Shown here: piece after piece, positions 16,216 through 26,426 of the stretch
Layout: each line of letters opens with the position of its first letter
How positions within the stretch are numbered: the stretch's first letter is position 1
DNA from: Streptomyces sp. NBC_00425
Lineage (GTDB): Bacteria > Actinomycetota > Actinomycetes > Streptomycetales > Streptomycetaceae
Assembly (NCBI RefSeq): GCF_036030735.1
Contig: NZ_CP107928.1
Location: 6,262,001-6,326,000, forward strand
Direction: 5' to 3'
Length of the DNA: 64,000 nt
Translations under genes and position numbers: made by a program
Notes under the pieces: generated by a model
What the model saw: the letters and a program-made list of their open reading frames with translations, nothing else
Database searches by the model: none
Told to the model about the DNA's origin: nothing

Positions 16216-18783
16216 CTACCGCGCGTCGGCCGCCTGGGCCTTCAGCGCGCGCTCCACGCCCGAGCGGGACTCGGAGACGAGACGGCGCAGGGCCGCGTTC
16301 GGCTCGGCCGAGGCCAGCCAGGCGTCCGTGCTGTCCAGGGTCTCCCGGGAGACCTGGACCGCCGGGTAGAGGCCGACCGCGATCTGCTGGGCGATCTCGT
16401 GCGAACGGGACTCCCAGATGTCCTTGACGACCTCGAAGTAACGGCCGGTGTACGGCGCGAGCAGCTCACGCTGGTCCGTCTGGACGAAGCCGCCGATGAC
16501 CGCCTCCTGCAGGGCGTTGGGCAGCTTGTCGTCCTCGACGACCTGCGCCCACGCCTCCGCCTTGGCCTCCGGCGTCGGACGCGCGGCCCGCGCGCTCGCC
16601 GCGTGCCGCTCGCCGGCAGCGGTGCGGTCGCGCTCGTACTCGGCGGCGATCTCCGCCTCGTCGAACCTGCCGACCGCCGCGAGTCGCTGCACGAAGGCCC
16701 AGCGCAGCTCGGTGTCGACGGCCAGGCCCTCGATCGTCTGCGAACCTTCCAGCAGGGAGTCCAGGAGGTCCAGCTGCTCGGGCGTGCGGGCGGTGGCGGC
16801 GAACGCGCGCGCCCAGGCCAGCTGGTGGTCGCTGCCCGCGGCGGCGGACCGCAGATGGGCGAGCGTCGCGTCCGTCCAGCGGGTCAGCAGGGCCTCGCGG
16901 GCCGTCGGGTCGGCGTACAGGTCGACGGCGAGCTTGACCTGACGGTGCAGCGACTGGACCACGCCGATGTCCGACTCCTTGCCGATGCCGGACAGCACCA
17001 GGGACAGGTAGTCGCGGGCGGGCAGTTCGGCGTCCCGGGTCATGTCCCAGGCCGACGCCCAGCACAGTGCGCGCGGCAGCGACGCCTCGAAGTCGCCCAG
17101 GTGCTCGGTGACGAAGGCGAGCGACTGCTCGTCCAGGCGGACCTTGGCGTACGACAGGTCGTCGTCGTTGAGCAGGACGACGTCCGGACGGCGCTTGCCG
17201 ACCAGCTGCGGGACGGCCGTCAGCTCACCGTCGATGTCCAGCTCCACGCGCTCGTCGCGCAGCAGCTTGCCGCTGTCTCCGTCGAGGCCGTACAGGCCGA
17301 CGGCGATCCGGTGCGGACGCAGGGTCGGCTCGCCCTTCGCGCCGGCCGGGAGCGCCGGGGCCTCCTGGCGGACGGCGAACGAGGTGATGACGCCCTCGGC
17401 GTCCGTCTCGATCTCGGGGCGCAGGACGTTGATGCCGGCCGTCTGCAGCCACTTCCGGGACCAGGTGGCGAGGTCGCGGCCGGAGGTCTCCTCCAGCGCG
17501 CCGAGCAGGTCCGACAGCCGCGTGTTGCCGAAGGCGTGCCGCTTGAAGTACGCCTGCACGCCCGCGAAGAACTCGTCCATGCCCACGTACGCCACGAGCT
17601 GCTTCAGGACGGACGCGCCCTTGGCGTAGGTGATGCCGTCGAAGTTGACCAGGACATCGTCCAGGTCGCCGATCTCGGCCATGATCGGATGCGTCGAGGG
17701 CAGCTGGTCCTGCCGGTAGGCCCAGGTCTTCATGGAGTTGGCGAACGTGGTCCACGAGTGCGGCCAGCGCGAGCCCGGCGCGTACGCCTGGCAGGCGATC
17801 GAGGTGTAGGTGGCGAACGACTCGTTCAGCCACAGGTCGTTCCACCACTCCATGGTGACCAGGTCGCCGAACCACATGTGGGCCAGCTCGTGCAGGATGG
17901 TCTCCGCGCGCAGCTCGTACGCGGCGTCGGTCACCTTGGACCGGAACACGTACTGGTCGCGGATGGTGACCGCGCCCGCGTTCTCCATCGCACCCGCGTT
18001 GAACTCCGGCACGAACAGCTGGTCGTACTTCTTGAACGGGTACGCGTAGTCGAACTTCTCCTGGAACCAGTCGAAGCCCTGCCGGGTGACCTCGAAGATC
18101 GCGTCAGAGTCGAGGAACTCGGCCAGGGAGGGCCGGCAGTAGATGCCGAGCGGCACCGACTGCCCGTCCTTCTCGTACACGCTGTGGACGCTGTGGTACG
18201 GGCCGACGACGAGCGCGGTGATGTAGCTGGAGATCCGCGGGGTCGGCTCGAACACCCAGACGTCGTCCTTGGGCTCCGGCGTCGGGGAGTTGGAGACGAC
18301 GGTCCAGCCGGTCGGCGCCTTCACGGTGAACTGGAAGGTCGCCTTGAGGTCGGGCTGCTCGAAGGACGCGAACACACGACGGGCGTCCGGCACCTCGAAC
18401 TGGGTGTAGAGATAGGTCTGTTCGTCGACCGGGTCGACGAACCGGTGCAGACCCTCACCGGTGTTGGTGTACGCGCAGTCCGCCACGACCCGCAGGACGT
18501 TACGGCCCTCCAGCAGGCCCGGCAGCGCGATCCGGGAGTCCTGGAACACCTCTTCCGGGGCCAGCTCCTCCCCGTTGAGCGTCACCTCGTGGACGGTCGG
18601 GGCCACCAGGTCGATGAAGGACGTGGCGCGGTTTTCGGCCACGTCGAAGCGCACCGTGGTCACGGACCGGTAGGTGCCGCCCTCCCGCGCGCCGGAGAGG
18701 TCGAGATCGACCTCGTACGAGTCAACGGTGAGCAGCTTCGCCCGCTGCTGCGCCTCTTCGCGAGTCAGGTTTGTGCCAGGCAC
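16216..18783 (-). CDS. pepN: Aminopeptidase N (M1 family metallopeptidase), copy 1
   Basis: The product has 855 residues from GTG 18783 (GAGGAG 8 bases upstream); the frame remains open further upstream. M1 hallmarks: GAMEN at 264-268 for N-terminus recognition, HELAHMWFGD at 298-307 with the zinc-binding HExxH, and NESFATY with the third zinc ligand Glu at about 321. A long helical C-terminal domain (LARFDEAEIAAEYERDRTA-type repeats) closes the active-site cavity. It removes N-terminal residues from peptides in the cytoplasm; no signal peptide is present. A second paralogue lies at 28035-30626. Confidence 0.96.
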   Translation of the reverse strand: MPGTNLTREEAQQRAKLLTVDSYEVDLDLSGAREGGTYRSVTTVRFDVAENRATSFIDLVAPTVHEVTLNGEELAPEEVFQDSRIALPGLLEGRNVLRVVADCAYTNTGEGLHRFVDPVDEQTYLYTQFEVPDARRVFASFEQPDLKATFQFTVKAPTGWTVVSNSPTPEPKDDVWVFEPTPRISSYITALVVGPYHSVHSVYEKDGQSVPLGIYCRPSLAEFLDSDAIFEVTRQGFDWFQEKFDYAYPFKKYDQLFVPEFNAGAMENAGAVTIRDQYVFRSKVTDAAYELRAETILHELAHMWFGDLVTMEWWNDLWLNESFATYTSIACQAYAPGSRWPHSWTTFANSMKTWAYRQDQLPSTHPIMAEIGDLDDVLVNFDGITYAKGASVLKQLVAYVGMDEFFAGVQAYFKRHAFGNTRLSDLLGALEETSGRDLATWSRKWLQTAGINVLRPEIETDAEGVITSFAVRQEAPALPAGAKGEPTLRPHRIAVGLYGLDGDSGKLLRDERVELDIDGELTAVPQLVGKRRPDVVLLNDDDLSYAKVRLDEQSLAFVTEHLGDFEASLPRALCWASAWDMTRDAELPARDYLSLVLSGIGKESDIGVVQSLHRQVKLAVDLYADPTAREALLTRWTDATLAHLRSAAAGSDHQLAWARAFAATARTPEQLDLLDSLLEGSQTIEGLAVDTELRWAFVQRLAAVGRFDEAEIAAEYERDRTAAGERHAASARAARPTPEAKAEAWAQVVEDDKLPNALQEAVIGGFVQTDQRELLAPYTGRYFEVVKDIWESRSHEIAQQIAVGLYPAVQVSRETLDSTDAWLASAEPNAALRRLVSESRSGVERALKAQAADAR

Positions 18784-18852
18784 GCGGTCATCTCCTCGAT
18801 ATGTCGGTTGCGTCATCCTTCCACGAAGTCCGCCCACGCTGGAGTGGCTACC

Positions 18853-18876
18853 GGTTGCCTACCACGGGTAGTAACC
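18853..18876. promoter_or_regulatory. Candidate autoregulatory operator of the mazEF-type pair
   Basis: Interrupted inverted repeat GGTT-N2-CTACC-ACG-GGTAG-T-AACC, 5 bases before the antitoxin ATG. Ribbon-helix-helix antitoxins usually bind such repeats in their own promoter. Confidence 0.5.
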
Positions 18877-18881
18877 AGGGT

Positions 18882-19112
18882 ATGAAGATCAGTGTGAGCC
18901 TGCCGGAGGAGGACGTCGCCTTCGTCGATGAGTACGCGGCCAGAACCGAGGCCGATTCGCGGTCCGCCGTGATCCACGCTGCCATCGAACTGCTGCGTTC
19001 CGGCCAACTGGAGGCCGAGTACACGGAGGCCTTCCAGGAGTGTGACGGGAGCGAGGACGCCGGGTTCTGGGACAGGTTCGCGGGCGGCGGGCTGGTCGAT
19101 GAGGCGAGGTGA
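18882..19112 (+). CDS. Ribbon-helix-helix antitoxin (MazE/CopG-like)
   Basis: This 76-residue protein starts MKISVSLPEEDVAFVDEYAA. A beta strand followed by two helices (EADSRSAVIHAAIELLR) is the ribbon-helix-helix DNA-binding fold. The acidic C-terminus (YTEAFQECDGSEDAGFWDRF) is the part that would wrap around the toxin. Its last 14 bases overlap the toxin gene, the usual arrangement of toxin-antitoxin operons. The ATG follows closely after an inverted repeat and shows no strong ribosome site. Confidence 0.88.
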   Translation: MKISVSLPEEDVAFVDEYAARTEADSRSAVIHAAIELLRSGQLEAEYTEAFQECDGSEDAGFWDRFAGGGLVDEAR

Positions 19113-19446
19113 CATCTACCTGGTCGACTACGAGCCGACGCGGGGCGGCGAGGTGAACACGGCGCGCCCCTCGGTGATCGTGTCCAACGACGCCGCCAAC
19201 CGGTCGGTCGAGCGCCACGGCCGAGGGGTGATCACCGTGGTGCCCCTCACGTCGAACACGACGCGCGTCCTGACGTTCCAGGTGTTCCTCGGTGCGGACG
19301 AGTGCCACCTGCCCAAGGACTCGAAGGCCCAGTGCGAGCAGGTGCGAGCCGTGGCTTTGGAGCGGATCCTCGCGCGGATCGGTGCGGTACCACGACCGCG
19401 CATGGCGGAGATCGACGGCGCACTCCGGCGGCACCTCGCACTCTGA
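19099..19446 (+). CDS. MazF/PemK-type mRNA interferase toxin
   Basis: This 115-residue protein starts MRRGDIYLVDYEPTRGGEVN. The family signature GDIYLVDY..GxE..xxRPSVIVSND is present, followed by VITVVPLTSNTTRVLTFQV and the central KDSKAQCEQVRAVALER. The conserved Arg of RPSVIV and the TSNTT segment form the RNA-cleaving site. It should cut mRNA at a short sequence when freed from the antitoxin encoded just upstream. It lies between pepN and asd, in an otherwise housekeeping context. Confidence 0.92.
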   Translation: MRRGDIYLVDYEPTRGGEVNTARPSVIVSNDAANRSVERHGRGVITVVPLTSNTTRVLTFQVFLGADECHLPKDSKAQCEQVRAVALERILARIGAVPRPRMAEIDGALRRHLAL

Positions 19447-19452
19447 GCGCAC

Positions 19453-19491
19453 CGAAGGGGTGGCCGCCGAACACCGGCGGCCACCCCTTCG
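19453..19491. terminator. Bidirectional terminator between mazF and asd
   Basis: A 17-bp perfect stem CGAAGGGGTGGCCGCCG / CGGCGGCCACCCCTTCG with loop AACAC, between the two convergent genes. Confidence 0.92.
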
Positions 19492-19507
19492 CACGCGCGC
19501 GAGGGCG

Positions 19508-20845
<1,338 letters not shown>

Positions 20846-21382
20846 GTGCTGCGCAGAAGGGCCCACCGCGTCCAGGGGGACGGGACCGTGTCCGGCGACG
20901 ACCCTCTGGACGCGGGGCAGGAACGCCGGGTGCGGGCGGTGCTCGCGCTGGGCGGGGTGCCGCAGGCGGACCTGCCGGACGGGGTGCAGCAGGTCCGCCT
21001 GCGGCTGCTGGAACGCGCGGCGAAAGGCTACGAGGCGCCGCGCGACGTCTCCGCGTGGGCCGCGGTCGTGGCCTCCAACCTGGCCATGGACTGGCATCGC
21101 GCCAAGCGCCGTCAGGAGCGGCTGGGAGAGCGGCTGGCCTCGCTGCGCGAGCACGAGCCGGCCTCGGGCGAGGACACCAGCGTGCTCTCCCTCGCCGTCG
21201 CCCAGGGCCTGGACGAGCTGCCCGACGCCCAGCGTCAGGTCCTCGTCCTGCGTTTCTACGCCGATCTGCCGGTGCGCTCGATAGCCCGGGAGCTGGGTGT
21301 TCCGGAGGGGACCGTCAAGAGCCGCCTGCACACGGCGGTCCGGGCTCTGCGCGCCCGCCTGCACGAGGACGAGGTGGTGTGA
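20846..21382 (+). CDS. ECF-type RNA polymerase sigma factor
   Basis: This 178-residue sigma-70 family protein has region 2 (QQVRLRLLERAAKGYEAPRD, then AVVASNLAMDWHRAKRR). After a linker comes region 4 (LPDAQRQVLVLRFYADLPVR, then SIARELGVPEGTVKSRLHTA). I place the start at GTG 20846, where AGGGAGG stands 7 bases upstream; an earlier GTG at 20840 is too close to it. One base separates its stop from the next gene, so the two are co-transcribed. Target promoters are unknown; a GGAAAC motif in its own upstream region hints at autoregulation but is weak evidence. Confidence 0.9.
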   Translation: MLRRRAHRVQGDGTVSGDDPLDAGQERRVRAVLALGGVPQADLPDGVQQVRLRLLERAAKGYEAPRDVSAWAAVVASNLAMDWHRAKRRQERLGERLASLREHEPASGEDTSVLSLAVAQGLDELPDAQRQVLVLRFYADLPVRSIARELGVPEGTVKSRLHTAVRALRARLHEDEVV

Positions 21383-21383
21383 C

Positions 21384-22217
21384 GTGACCGCGGAACACGA
21401 CGGCCGCGCCGGTCTGGACGCGCTGATGGCGGCGATCGTCGACGAGCCGCTGCCGGACGGGAGCCAGGCGGACGACGCCTTCATGGCGGAGCACCGCTCG
21501 GCGACGGCCGACCTGGCGCTGCTGCGCGAACAGCTCGGCGTCCTCGCGGACGCCCTCACGGCGCAACCGGCGGCCCGGACGGAGCGGGCCGCCCCGGCGC
21601 ACCGGCCCGGGCGGTTCCGGCGGCCCCGCCCGCATCACCGGTCCCGTTTCCCCGGGCCGTCCCGGCCCACGCCGGCGGCCCGGCTGCGGCCTCTCGTGCT
21701 GCGGGCAGCGGGCGTCGCCGCCGTCGGCGCGATGGTCTTCGGGGCCGGGTGGGCGGTCGTCCAGGTGGGGCACGGGGCGTCCGACGACGCCGACTCGAAG
21801 GCGAGCGCCGCGAGCGACGCGGGCGCGGGCGCCGACGGGTCGGGGGCCAAGGGCACCGAGAACTCCGGCAGTCCCCTCGGCGACCCCCGGTACCTCGTCT
21901 GCACCCGGCTCGTGGTGGAGGGCGAGGTGACGGACGTCCGCCCGCTGCCCGGCACGACCCGCGAGCGCGTCACGCTGCGCGTCACGCACGCCTACCGGCC
22001 GGCCGCGAGCACGCCGCAGGCCGCCTTCGAGATGGAGCACGACATGGACCCGCTGCTGGCGACGGGCGACCACGTGCTGGTCGCGCTGGGGCGGGCGTCG
22101 GCCACTCCCGACGTCTGGGCGGTCGGCGAGGCCGACATCGCGCCCGAGCGGACCGCGCTCGCCCGCGCGCTGCCCGGGACGGACGCCCTCACCTGCAACG
22201 AAACCCCGCCCGGCTGA
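21384..22217 (+). CDS. Single-span membrane protein encoded with the ECF sigma factor
   Basis: This 277-residue protein starts at GTG 21384, one base after the sigma stop. The N-terminal 60 residues are acidic and helical (LDALMAAIVDEPLPDGSQAD) and cytoplasmic. A basic Pro/Arg linker and one membrane helix (AAGVAAVGAMVFGAGWAVVQ, about 110-130) follow. The outside part has two Cys (YLVCTRLVVEGEVTDV near its start and TCNETPPG at the end). The topology fits an anti-sigma factor, but no zinc-binding HxxxCxxC motif is seen, so the assignment is inference from gene order. Confidence 0.75.
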   Translation: MTAEHDGRAGLDALMAAIVDEPLPDGSQADDAFMAEHRSATADLALLREQLGVLADALTAQPAARTERAAPAHRPGRFRRPRPHHRSRFPGPSRPTPAARLRPLVLRAAGVAAVGAMVFGAGWAVVQVGHGASDDADSKASAASDAGAGADGSGAKGTENSGSPLGDPRYLVCTRLVVEGEVTDVRPLPGTTRERVTLRVTHAYRPAASTPQAAFEMEHDMDPLLATGDHVLVALGRASATPDVWAVGEADIAPERTALARALPGTDALTCNETPPG

Positions 22218-22271
22218 CCGACTGCCGGGCGGGAACGGCGAGGGGCGGGCGCCCTTTCGGACGCCCGCCCC
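22205..22271. terminator. Tandem terminator hairpins
   Basis: Two stems in series: CCCGCCCGGC/GCCGGGCGGG (22205-22233, spanning the stop codon) and GGGGCGGGCG/CGCCCGCCCC (22242-22271). They end both the sigma operon and the convergent protease gene. Confidence 0.85.
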
Positions 22272-22288
22272 TGCTGCCGTGCACGGTG

Positions 22289-25200
22289 TTACGGAGTGAC
22301 CTTCTCGATCGCCACGCTGCCGGAGCCCGCGACGGTGCCCCGCGCGTTCACCAGCTGGACCTGGCCGAAGAAGGCCCGGCCCTCGGGAGCGGCGGCCGCG
22401 GCGGTGACGGTCGCGCTGACCGACGCCGAGGCGCCCGTGCCGAGCTTCACCGGCGTCGACTCGTCGACGCCGACGGTGCCGAGGGCGGACGAGAAGAACA
22501 CGTCCAGGTAGTCGTACGCCGTGGTGCCGGCCGGGACGGAGTAGCCCGCGACCTCGATGGTGTACGTGCCCGCGGCCGGCGACGGGATGGAGACCGCCTC
22601 CTCCGCGTCACCGTCGGCCTGCTGCGCGACCTGCTTGCCGGACGCGTCGAAGACCGTGAGGTCCAGGTCGGCGGAGGCGTCCGAGACGTTGCCGATGGAG
22701 ACGTCGAGCGACTTGGCGCCGGCCGGGACCTCGACCGTGGTGGTCTGGGTCGCGCCGTTGGCGATGGTCGGACGGGTCGCCTTGGACGAACCGAGCGGGC
22801 CGCCGACCAGCTTGCCGTCGATCGCGGCGAAGTTGTTCTTGACCTTCCAGGAGACGGGGGCCGGGGTGCCGACCTTCGCCTCGGGCACGGTCACGGTCGC
22901 CGGGTCGAAGACCGCGCCGTAGACGGTCGCGTCCAGCTTGTAGGGGTTGTCCAGCAGCGGCGAGGTACGACGCGACTCGACCTCGATCTCCCAGACGCCG
23001 GCCTGCGGGTTCGGGTACGAACGGGCGTCCGGCCGGCAGCCGTTGGTGTCGGGGTAGTTGCTGTAGCAGTAGATCGTGGAGCTGTCCTCGACCCCGACGC
23101 CGTACGGGTGGATCGAGATGAACCGGGTCTGGCTCTTGTCCTTCAGCCCGCCGATCGCGACCTCGAACGACTTGGCGCCCTCGGGCACGGTCAGGAAGTA
23201 CGACTGGAAGCTGTTGCGCTGCACGGAGTTCGACACGGAGAACGTGTGCTTCACCGGCGTCGAGACGACGACCGTGTTGAGGATCTGCTTGTCGACGCCC
23301 TCGGTCTTCGGGTCGTCCACCTCCAGGATGGCGCTGGCGATGCCCGCGGCCTTCGGCTGGGCCTGGATCCTGACGGTCACCGGCTTGTTCAGCGGCAGCT
23401 TCACCTCGTCGTCGCCGACGATCCGGAAGGTGCCGGCCGCGTTGTTCTCGAGCTCCAGCTCGTGGCGGACCGCCTTGTCGGGGCCGGACGTACGGGTGAT
23501 GGTGACGTCGTACGTCTTCTTCTGCCCGGCCTTCAGACCGCTCTCGCGGTCGTAGACGCCGGTGCCGAAGCCCGGGGTCTTCAGGGCCTGGTCGAGCGCG
23601 GTGTCGACGGGGGCCTTGACGGTGTAGTCGTGGGCGGTGGCGCCCTTCCTGATGGACTTCCAGGCGTCCACGATGTCGATGGCGCCCGCACCCTCCTCGT
23701 ACGCCTGCACACCCTTGATGTGGTGGGCGGTCGAGGTCAGCGCCGTGCGCAGGATCGCCGGGGTGAGCGCGACCTTGTGCTGCTTGGCGGCCGAGATCAG
23801 CAGCGCCGAGGCGCCCGCGGCCTGCGGGGAGGCCATCGAGGTGCCCTGCAGCATGGAGTAGCCGGCCGGCAGCGGGTAGCCCGCGTCGGCGACCGGGGAG
23901 CCCGGCAGCCAGGTCTGGGTGGTGTTGATCGAGGCGCCGGGCGCGACGAGCGTCGGCGTGAAGCCGCCGTCCTCACGCGGGCCGCGCGAGGAGAACGGCA
24001 GCAGCGCGTACTTCTTCGTCACCTGCGAGCCGTAGTTGGAGGCCCAGGTCTCCTTGGAGATGGCCGCGCCGACCGAGATCACCTTGTCGGCCAGACCGGG
24101 GTCGCCGATGGTGTTCGCGCCGGGGCCCTCGTTGCCCGCGGAGATCACGAGCTGGACGCCGTAGGTGTCGATGAGGCGCGTGTACAGCTCGGCGCGCGCG
24201 TTGTTGCCGTCGTTCAGACCCGGCAGCCCGCCGATCGACATGTTGACGATGTCGACGCCGCGGTTGACGACCAGGTCGATCATGCCCTCGGTGAGGGCCA
24301 CGTTGGTGCAGCCCGGGCCGAAGACGCAGGCGCGGGCGGAGACGAGCTTCGCGCCGGGCGCGGCGCCGTTCATGGCACCGCCGAACAGGCCGTTCGCGGC
24401 GGTGATGCCGGCGACGTGGGTGCCGTGCTCGCTGGCGATGAGACCGATGTTGGCGAAGTCTGCCTTCTTGCCGACCCAGTCGCCGCCGAACGGGTCCATC
24501 GGCACGTCCTTGCGGATCTGCACGACGAACGGCTGGCGCTCGACGACGTCCGTCGCCGGGTTGTCGGTGCCGAAGTAGCCGACCTGGTATCCGTCCTTGT
24601 ACGGCTTCATCGCGGTGTCGTCGGTGAAGTCGCCGTTGGCGTTCACGTCGACGGTGACCGTGCCGGCCGCCGCGTCGTACAGCACGCCCCACACGTCGGT
24701 GGTGTCGCCGTCGCGGTTGACGTCGCCCTTGGCGTCGCCGCCGGCGGTGGCGGACTCGCGGAACAGGTTGACCTGGTACGAGCCGGGCTTCGCGGTCCAG
24801 GTGCGGCCGCCGAAGGTGAAGCTGGGCCCGGACACGGACGTCGTCATCGGGCGCCAGGAGGCGTCGCTGTCGAGGATCGGGTCGGTGGACGTCACCCAGT
24901 CGACGATCTTGCGCTCGCCGGTGGTGGTCTTCTGCAGCGCGGGGTGGCCGAGGTCCACGCCGGAGTCGAGGATGCCGATGGTGACGCCGCGGCCGTCCGC
25001 CTTCGGGTTCTTCTTCACGAAGTCGACGGCGCCCGTCTCGAAGGACGGGTTGTACGGGTTCTCGGCGGGCGTCTTCCGGCTCGGCGCCGGGTAGGTCTTC
25101 GTCTTCGCGGCGGACCTGCCGGCCTTGGCGGTGTCCGCGCTGGGCGCCGGGTCGTCGAGGACGATGTTCTGGCGCAGGTCGATGGCGTGCACCGAGGACA

Positions 25201-25603
25201 GCTTGGCGGCCGCGGCGATCGCGGAGTCGGCCTTGCCGGTCGGGACGGTGGCGCGGACGTAGCCGAGCTTGTCGTAGGACTGGCCGACGGAGCCGCCCTT
25301 GACCGCGTCCAGCTCCTCGGCGACCTGCTCGGTCTGGCCGGGGGCGGTCGCGACCATGAGGGTGACGTTCTTGTCGCCGGCGGCCTTGGCCTCGGCGAGG
25401 AGGTCGGCGTCGTCGGAGCCGAGCTTGTCGTGGGCGGACTTCACGCCCGGGTCGGCCGCGGCCGGGGTCTGGCCGGCGTCGGCGGAGAAGGCCATGGGTA
25501 TCGGGCCGGCCGCGGACAGGGCGGCCACGAGGCCCGCCGCCACGACTGTCCGGGCCACGCGTCTTGCGCCCGATATCGGTTCACGCTCGGGGGTGAGGGT
25601 CAT
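22289..25603 (-). CDS. Secreted subtilisin-like serine protease (S8 family)
   Basis: The product has 1104 residues. A signal peptide (VARTVVAAGLVAALSAAGPI) precedes a propeptide-like region. The S8 catalytic triad is Asp213 (GILDSGVD), His393 (SEHGTHVAGI) and Ser589 (LQGTSMASP). The 180 residues between Asp and His carry two EF-hand-like loops, DVNRDGDTTD and DVNANGDFTDD, perhaps for calcium. The 500-residue C-terminal part has beta-sandwich domains (VTITRTSGPDKAVRHELELE; VPAGAKSLDVSIGNVSDASA) like pre-peptidase domains. I choose ATG 25603 because AAGGG lies 6 bases before it; an ATG at 25609 touches the ribosome site. A 27-base inverted repeat lies in its leader. Confidence 0.93.
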   Translation of the reverse strand: MTLTPEREPISGARRVARTVVAAGLVAALSAAGPIPMAFSADAGQTPAAADPGVKSAHDKLGSDDADLLAEAKAAGDKNVTLMVATAPGQTEQVAEELDAVKGGSVGQSYDKLGYVRATVPTGKADSAIAAAAKLSSVHAIDLRQNIVLDDPAPSADTAKAGRSAAKTKTYPAPSRKTPAENPYNPSFETGAVDFVKKNPKADGRGVTIGILDSGVDLGHPALQKTTTGERKIVDWVTSTDPILDSDASWRPMTTSVSGPSFTFGGRTWTAKPGSYQVNLFRESATAGGDAKGDVNRDGDTTDVWGVLYDAAAGTVTVDVNANGDFTDDTAMKPYKDGYQVGYFGTDNPATDVVERQPFVVQIRKDVPMDPFGGDWVGKKADFANIGLIASEHGTHVAGITAANGLFGGAMNGAAPGAKLVSARACVFGPGCTNVALTEGMIDLVVNRGVDIVNMSIGGLPGLNDGNNARAELYTRLIDTYGVQLVISAGNEGPGANTIGDPGLADKVISVGAAISKETWASNYGSQVTKKYALLPFSSRGPREDGGFTPTLVAPGASINTTQTWLPGSPVADAGYPLPAGYSMLQGTSMASPQAAGASALLISAAKQHKVALTPAILRTALTSTAHHIKGVQAYEEGAGAIDIVDAWKSIRKGATAHDYTVKAPVDTALDQALKTPGFGTGVYDRESGLKAGQKKTYDVTITRTSGPDKAVRHELELENNAAGTFRIVGDDEVKLPLNKPVTVRIQAQPKAAGIASAILEVDDPKTEGVDKQILNTVVVSTPVKHTFSVSNSVQRNSFQSYFLTVPEGAKSFEVAIGGLKDKSQTRFISIHPYGVGVEDSSTIYCYSNYPDTNGCRPDARSYPNPQAGVWEIEVESRRTSPLLDNPYKLDATVYGAVFDPATVTVPEAKVGTPAPVSWKVKNNFAAIDGKLVGGPLGSSKATRPTIANGATQTTTVEVPAGAKSLDVSIGNVSDASADLDLTVFDASGKQVAQQADGDAEEAVSIPSPAAGTYTIEVAGYSVPAGTTAYDYLDVFFSSALGTVGVDESTPVKLGTGASASVSATVTAAAAAPEGRAFFGQVQLVNARGTVAGSGSVAIEKVTP

Positions 25604-25637
25604 CGGCATCCCTTGTAGGTAAAGGAACGAGCGACGC

Positions 25638-25664
25638 GTGATCAGGCCGTTCCTGCCTGATCAC
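25638..25664. promoter_or_regulatory. Perfect inverted repeat upstream of the secreted protease
   Basis: GTGATCAGGC-CGTTCCT-GCCTGATCAC, 10-bp arms, 35 bases upstream of the protease start. It could be a repressor site or a hairpin in the mRNA leader. Confidence 0.7.
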
Positions 25665-25841
25665 GGTCCTCCGGAATGCGCTCCCGGATGACCGCAAAGC
25701 TTTGCCTAAGAGTCAGTTGTTTGGGGAGAGTTGACCGAATCGATATGGATGCATGGGGAAAACCCTCTACGAGCCGACTGTGCGCGTGCTGTCCGACTGC
25801 TGTGGGGCCGGAAAATCCCTGCCCGGGCGGACGGGTCCGGC

Positions 25842-25847
25842 TACCGT
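25842..25847 (+). promoter_or_regulatory. -10 element of a leaderless promoter
   Basis: TACCGT followed by 6 bases and the ATG of the Nudix gene, with no ribosome site between. A weak -35 (CTGCCC) stands 17 bases upstream. Confidence 0.5.
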
Positions 25848-25853
25848 CCCCGT

Positions 25854-26426
25854 ATGCGCGAGAAGCTGAGGGTGGCGGCCTACGCCGTCTGTGTCCGCGA
25901 CGGACGGCTGCTGCTCGCCCGCTCGCCGGTGCCGGACGGCACCCACGAGTGGGTGCTCCCGGGCGGCGGCATGGAGCACGGCGAGGACCCCCTCGACACC
26001 GTGGTGCGCGAACTCCACGAGGAGACCGGCTACCGCGTCGAGGTGACCGGACTGCTCGGCATCGACTCCGCCCGCCACACCTTCCGCCGAGAGGGCCTGC
26101 GCGGCCCCGTGGACCATCACGGCGTCCGCGTCGTCTACGAGGGACGGATCGTCGGCGGAGAGCTGCGCCACGAGGTGAACGGCTCCACCGACATGGCCGC
26201 CTGGCACGACCTGGACGCGGTCGCCTCCCTCACCCGGGTCCGCCTGGTCGACACCGCGCTCGCGCTGTGGCGGGAACGCCCGCCGAACGGCCGGCAGTCC
26301 GTGCCGCCCGGCGAGGCCGTGGCATCCGGGCAGGCCGTCCCGCCTGGAGAGGACCTGCCGCCCGGGAAGGCCGTGGCATCCGGGGAGGCCGTGCCGCCTG
26401 AGGAAGTCGTGCCGCCCGCGGGGTGA
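25854..26426 (+). CDS. Nudix hydrolase
   Basis: The product has 190 residues. The Nudix box is complete, GGGMEHGEDPLDTVVRELHE followed by ETGYRVEV, so the protein should bind Mg2+ and cleave a nucleoside diphosphate linked to another group. The substrate cannot be predicted. The domain ends near residue 140. The last 45 residues are a low-complexity tail of VPPGEAVASG-type repeats, encoded by imperfect 30-bp repeats, unusual for this family. The ATG at 25854 follows a -10 element by 6 bases, suggesting a leaderless mRNA. Confidence 0.92.
   Translation: MREKLRVAAYAVCVRDGRLLLARSPVPDGTHEWVLPGGGMEHGEDPLDTVVRELHEETGYRVEVTGLLGIDSARHTFRREGLRGPVDHHGVRVVYEGRIVGGELRHEVNGSTDMAAWHDLDAVASLTRVRLVDTALALWRERPPNGRQSVPPGEAVASGQAVPPGEDLPPGKAVASGEAVPPEEVVPPAG

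Noticed and set aside
21749..25618. 1289-codon open frame on the plus strand
   Set aside because: Antisense to the subtilisin-like protease and overlapping the sigma partner gene; the peptide is Arg/Asp/Gly/Val-rich nonsense without motifs.
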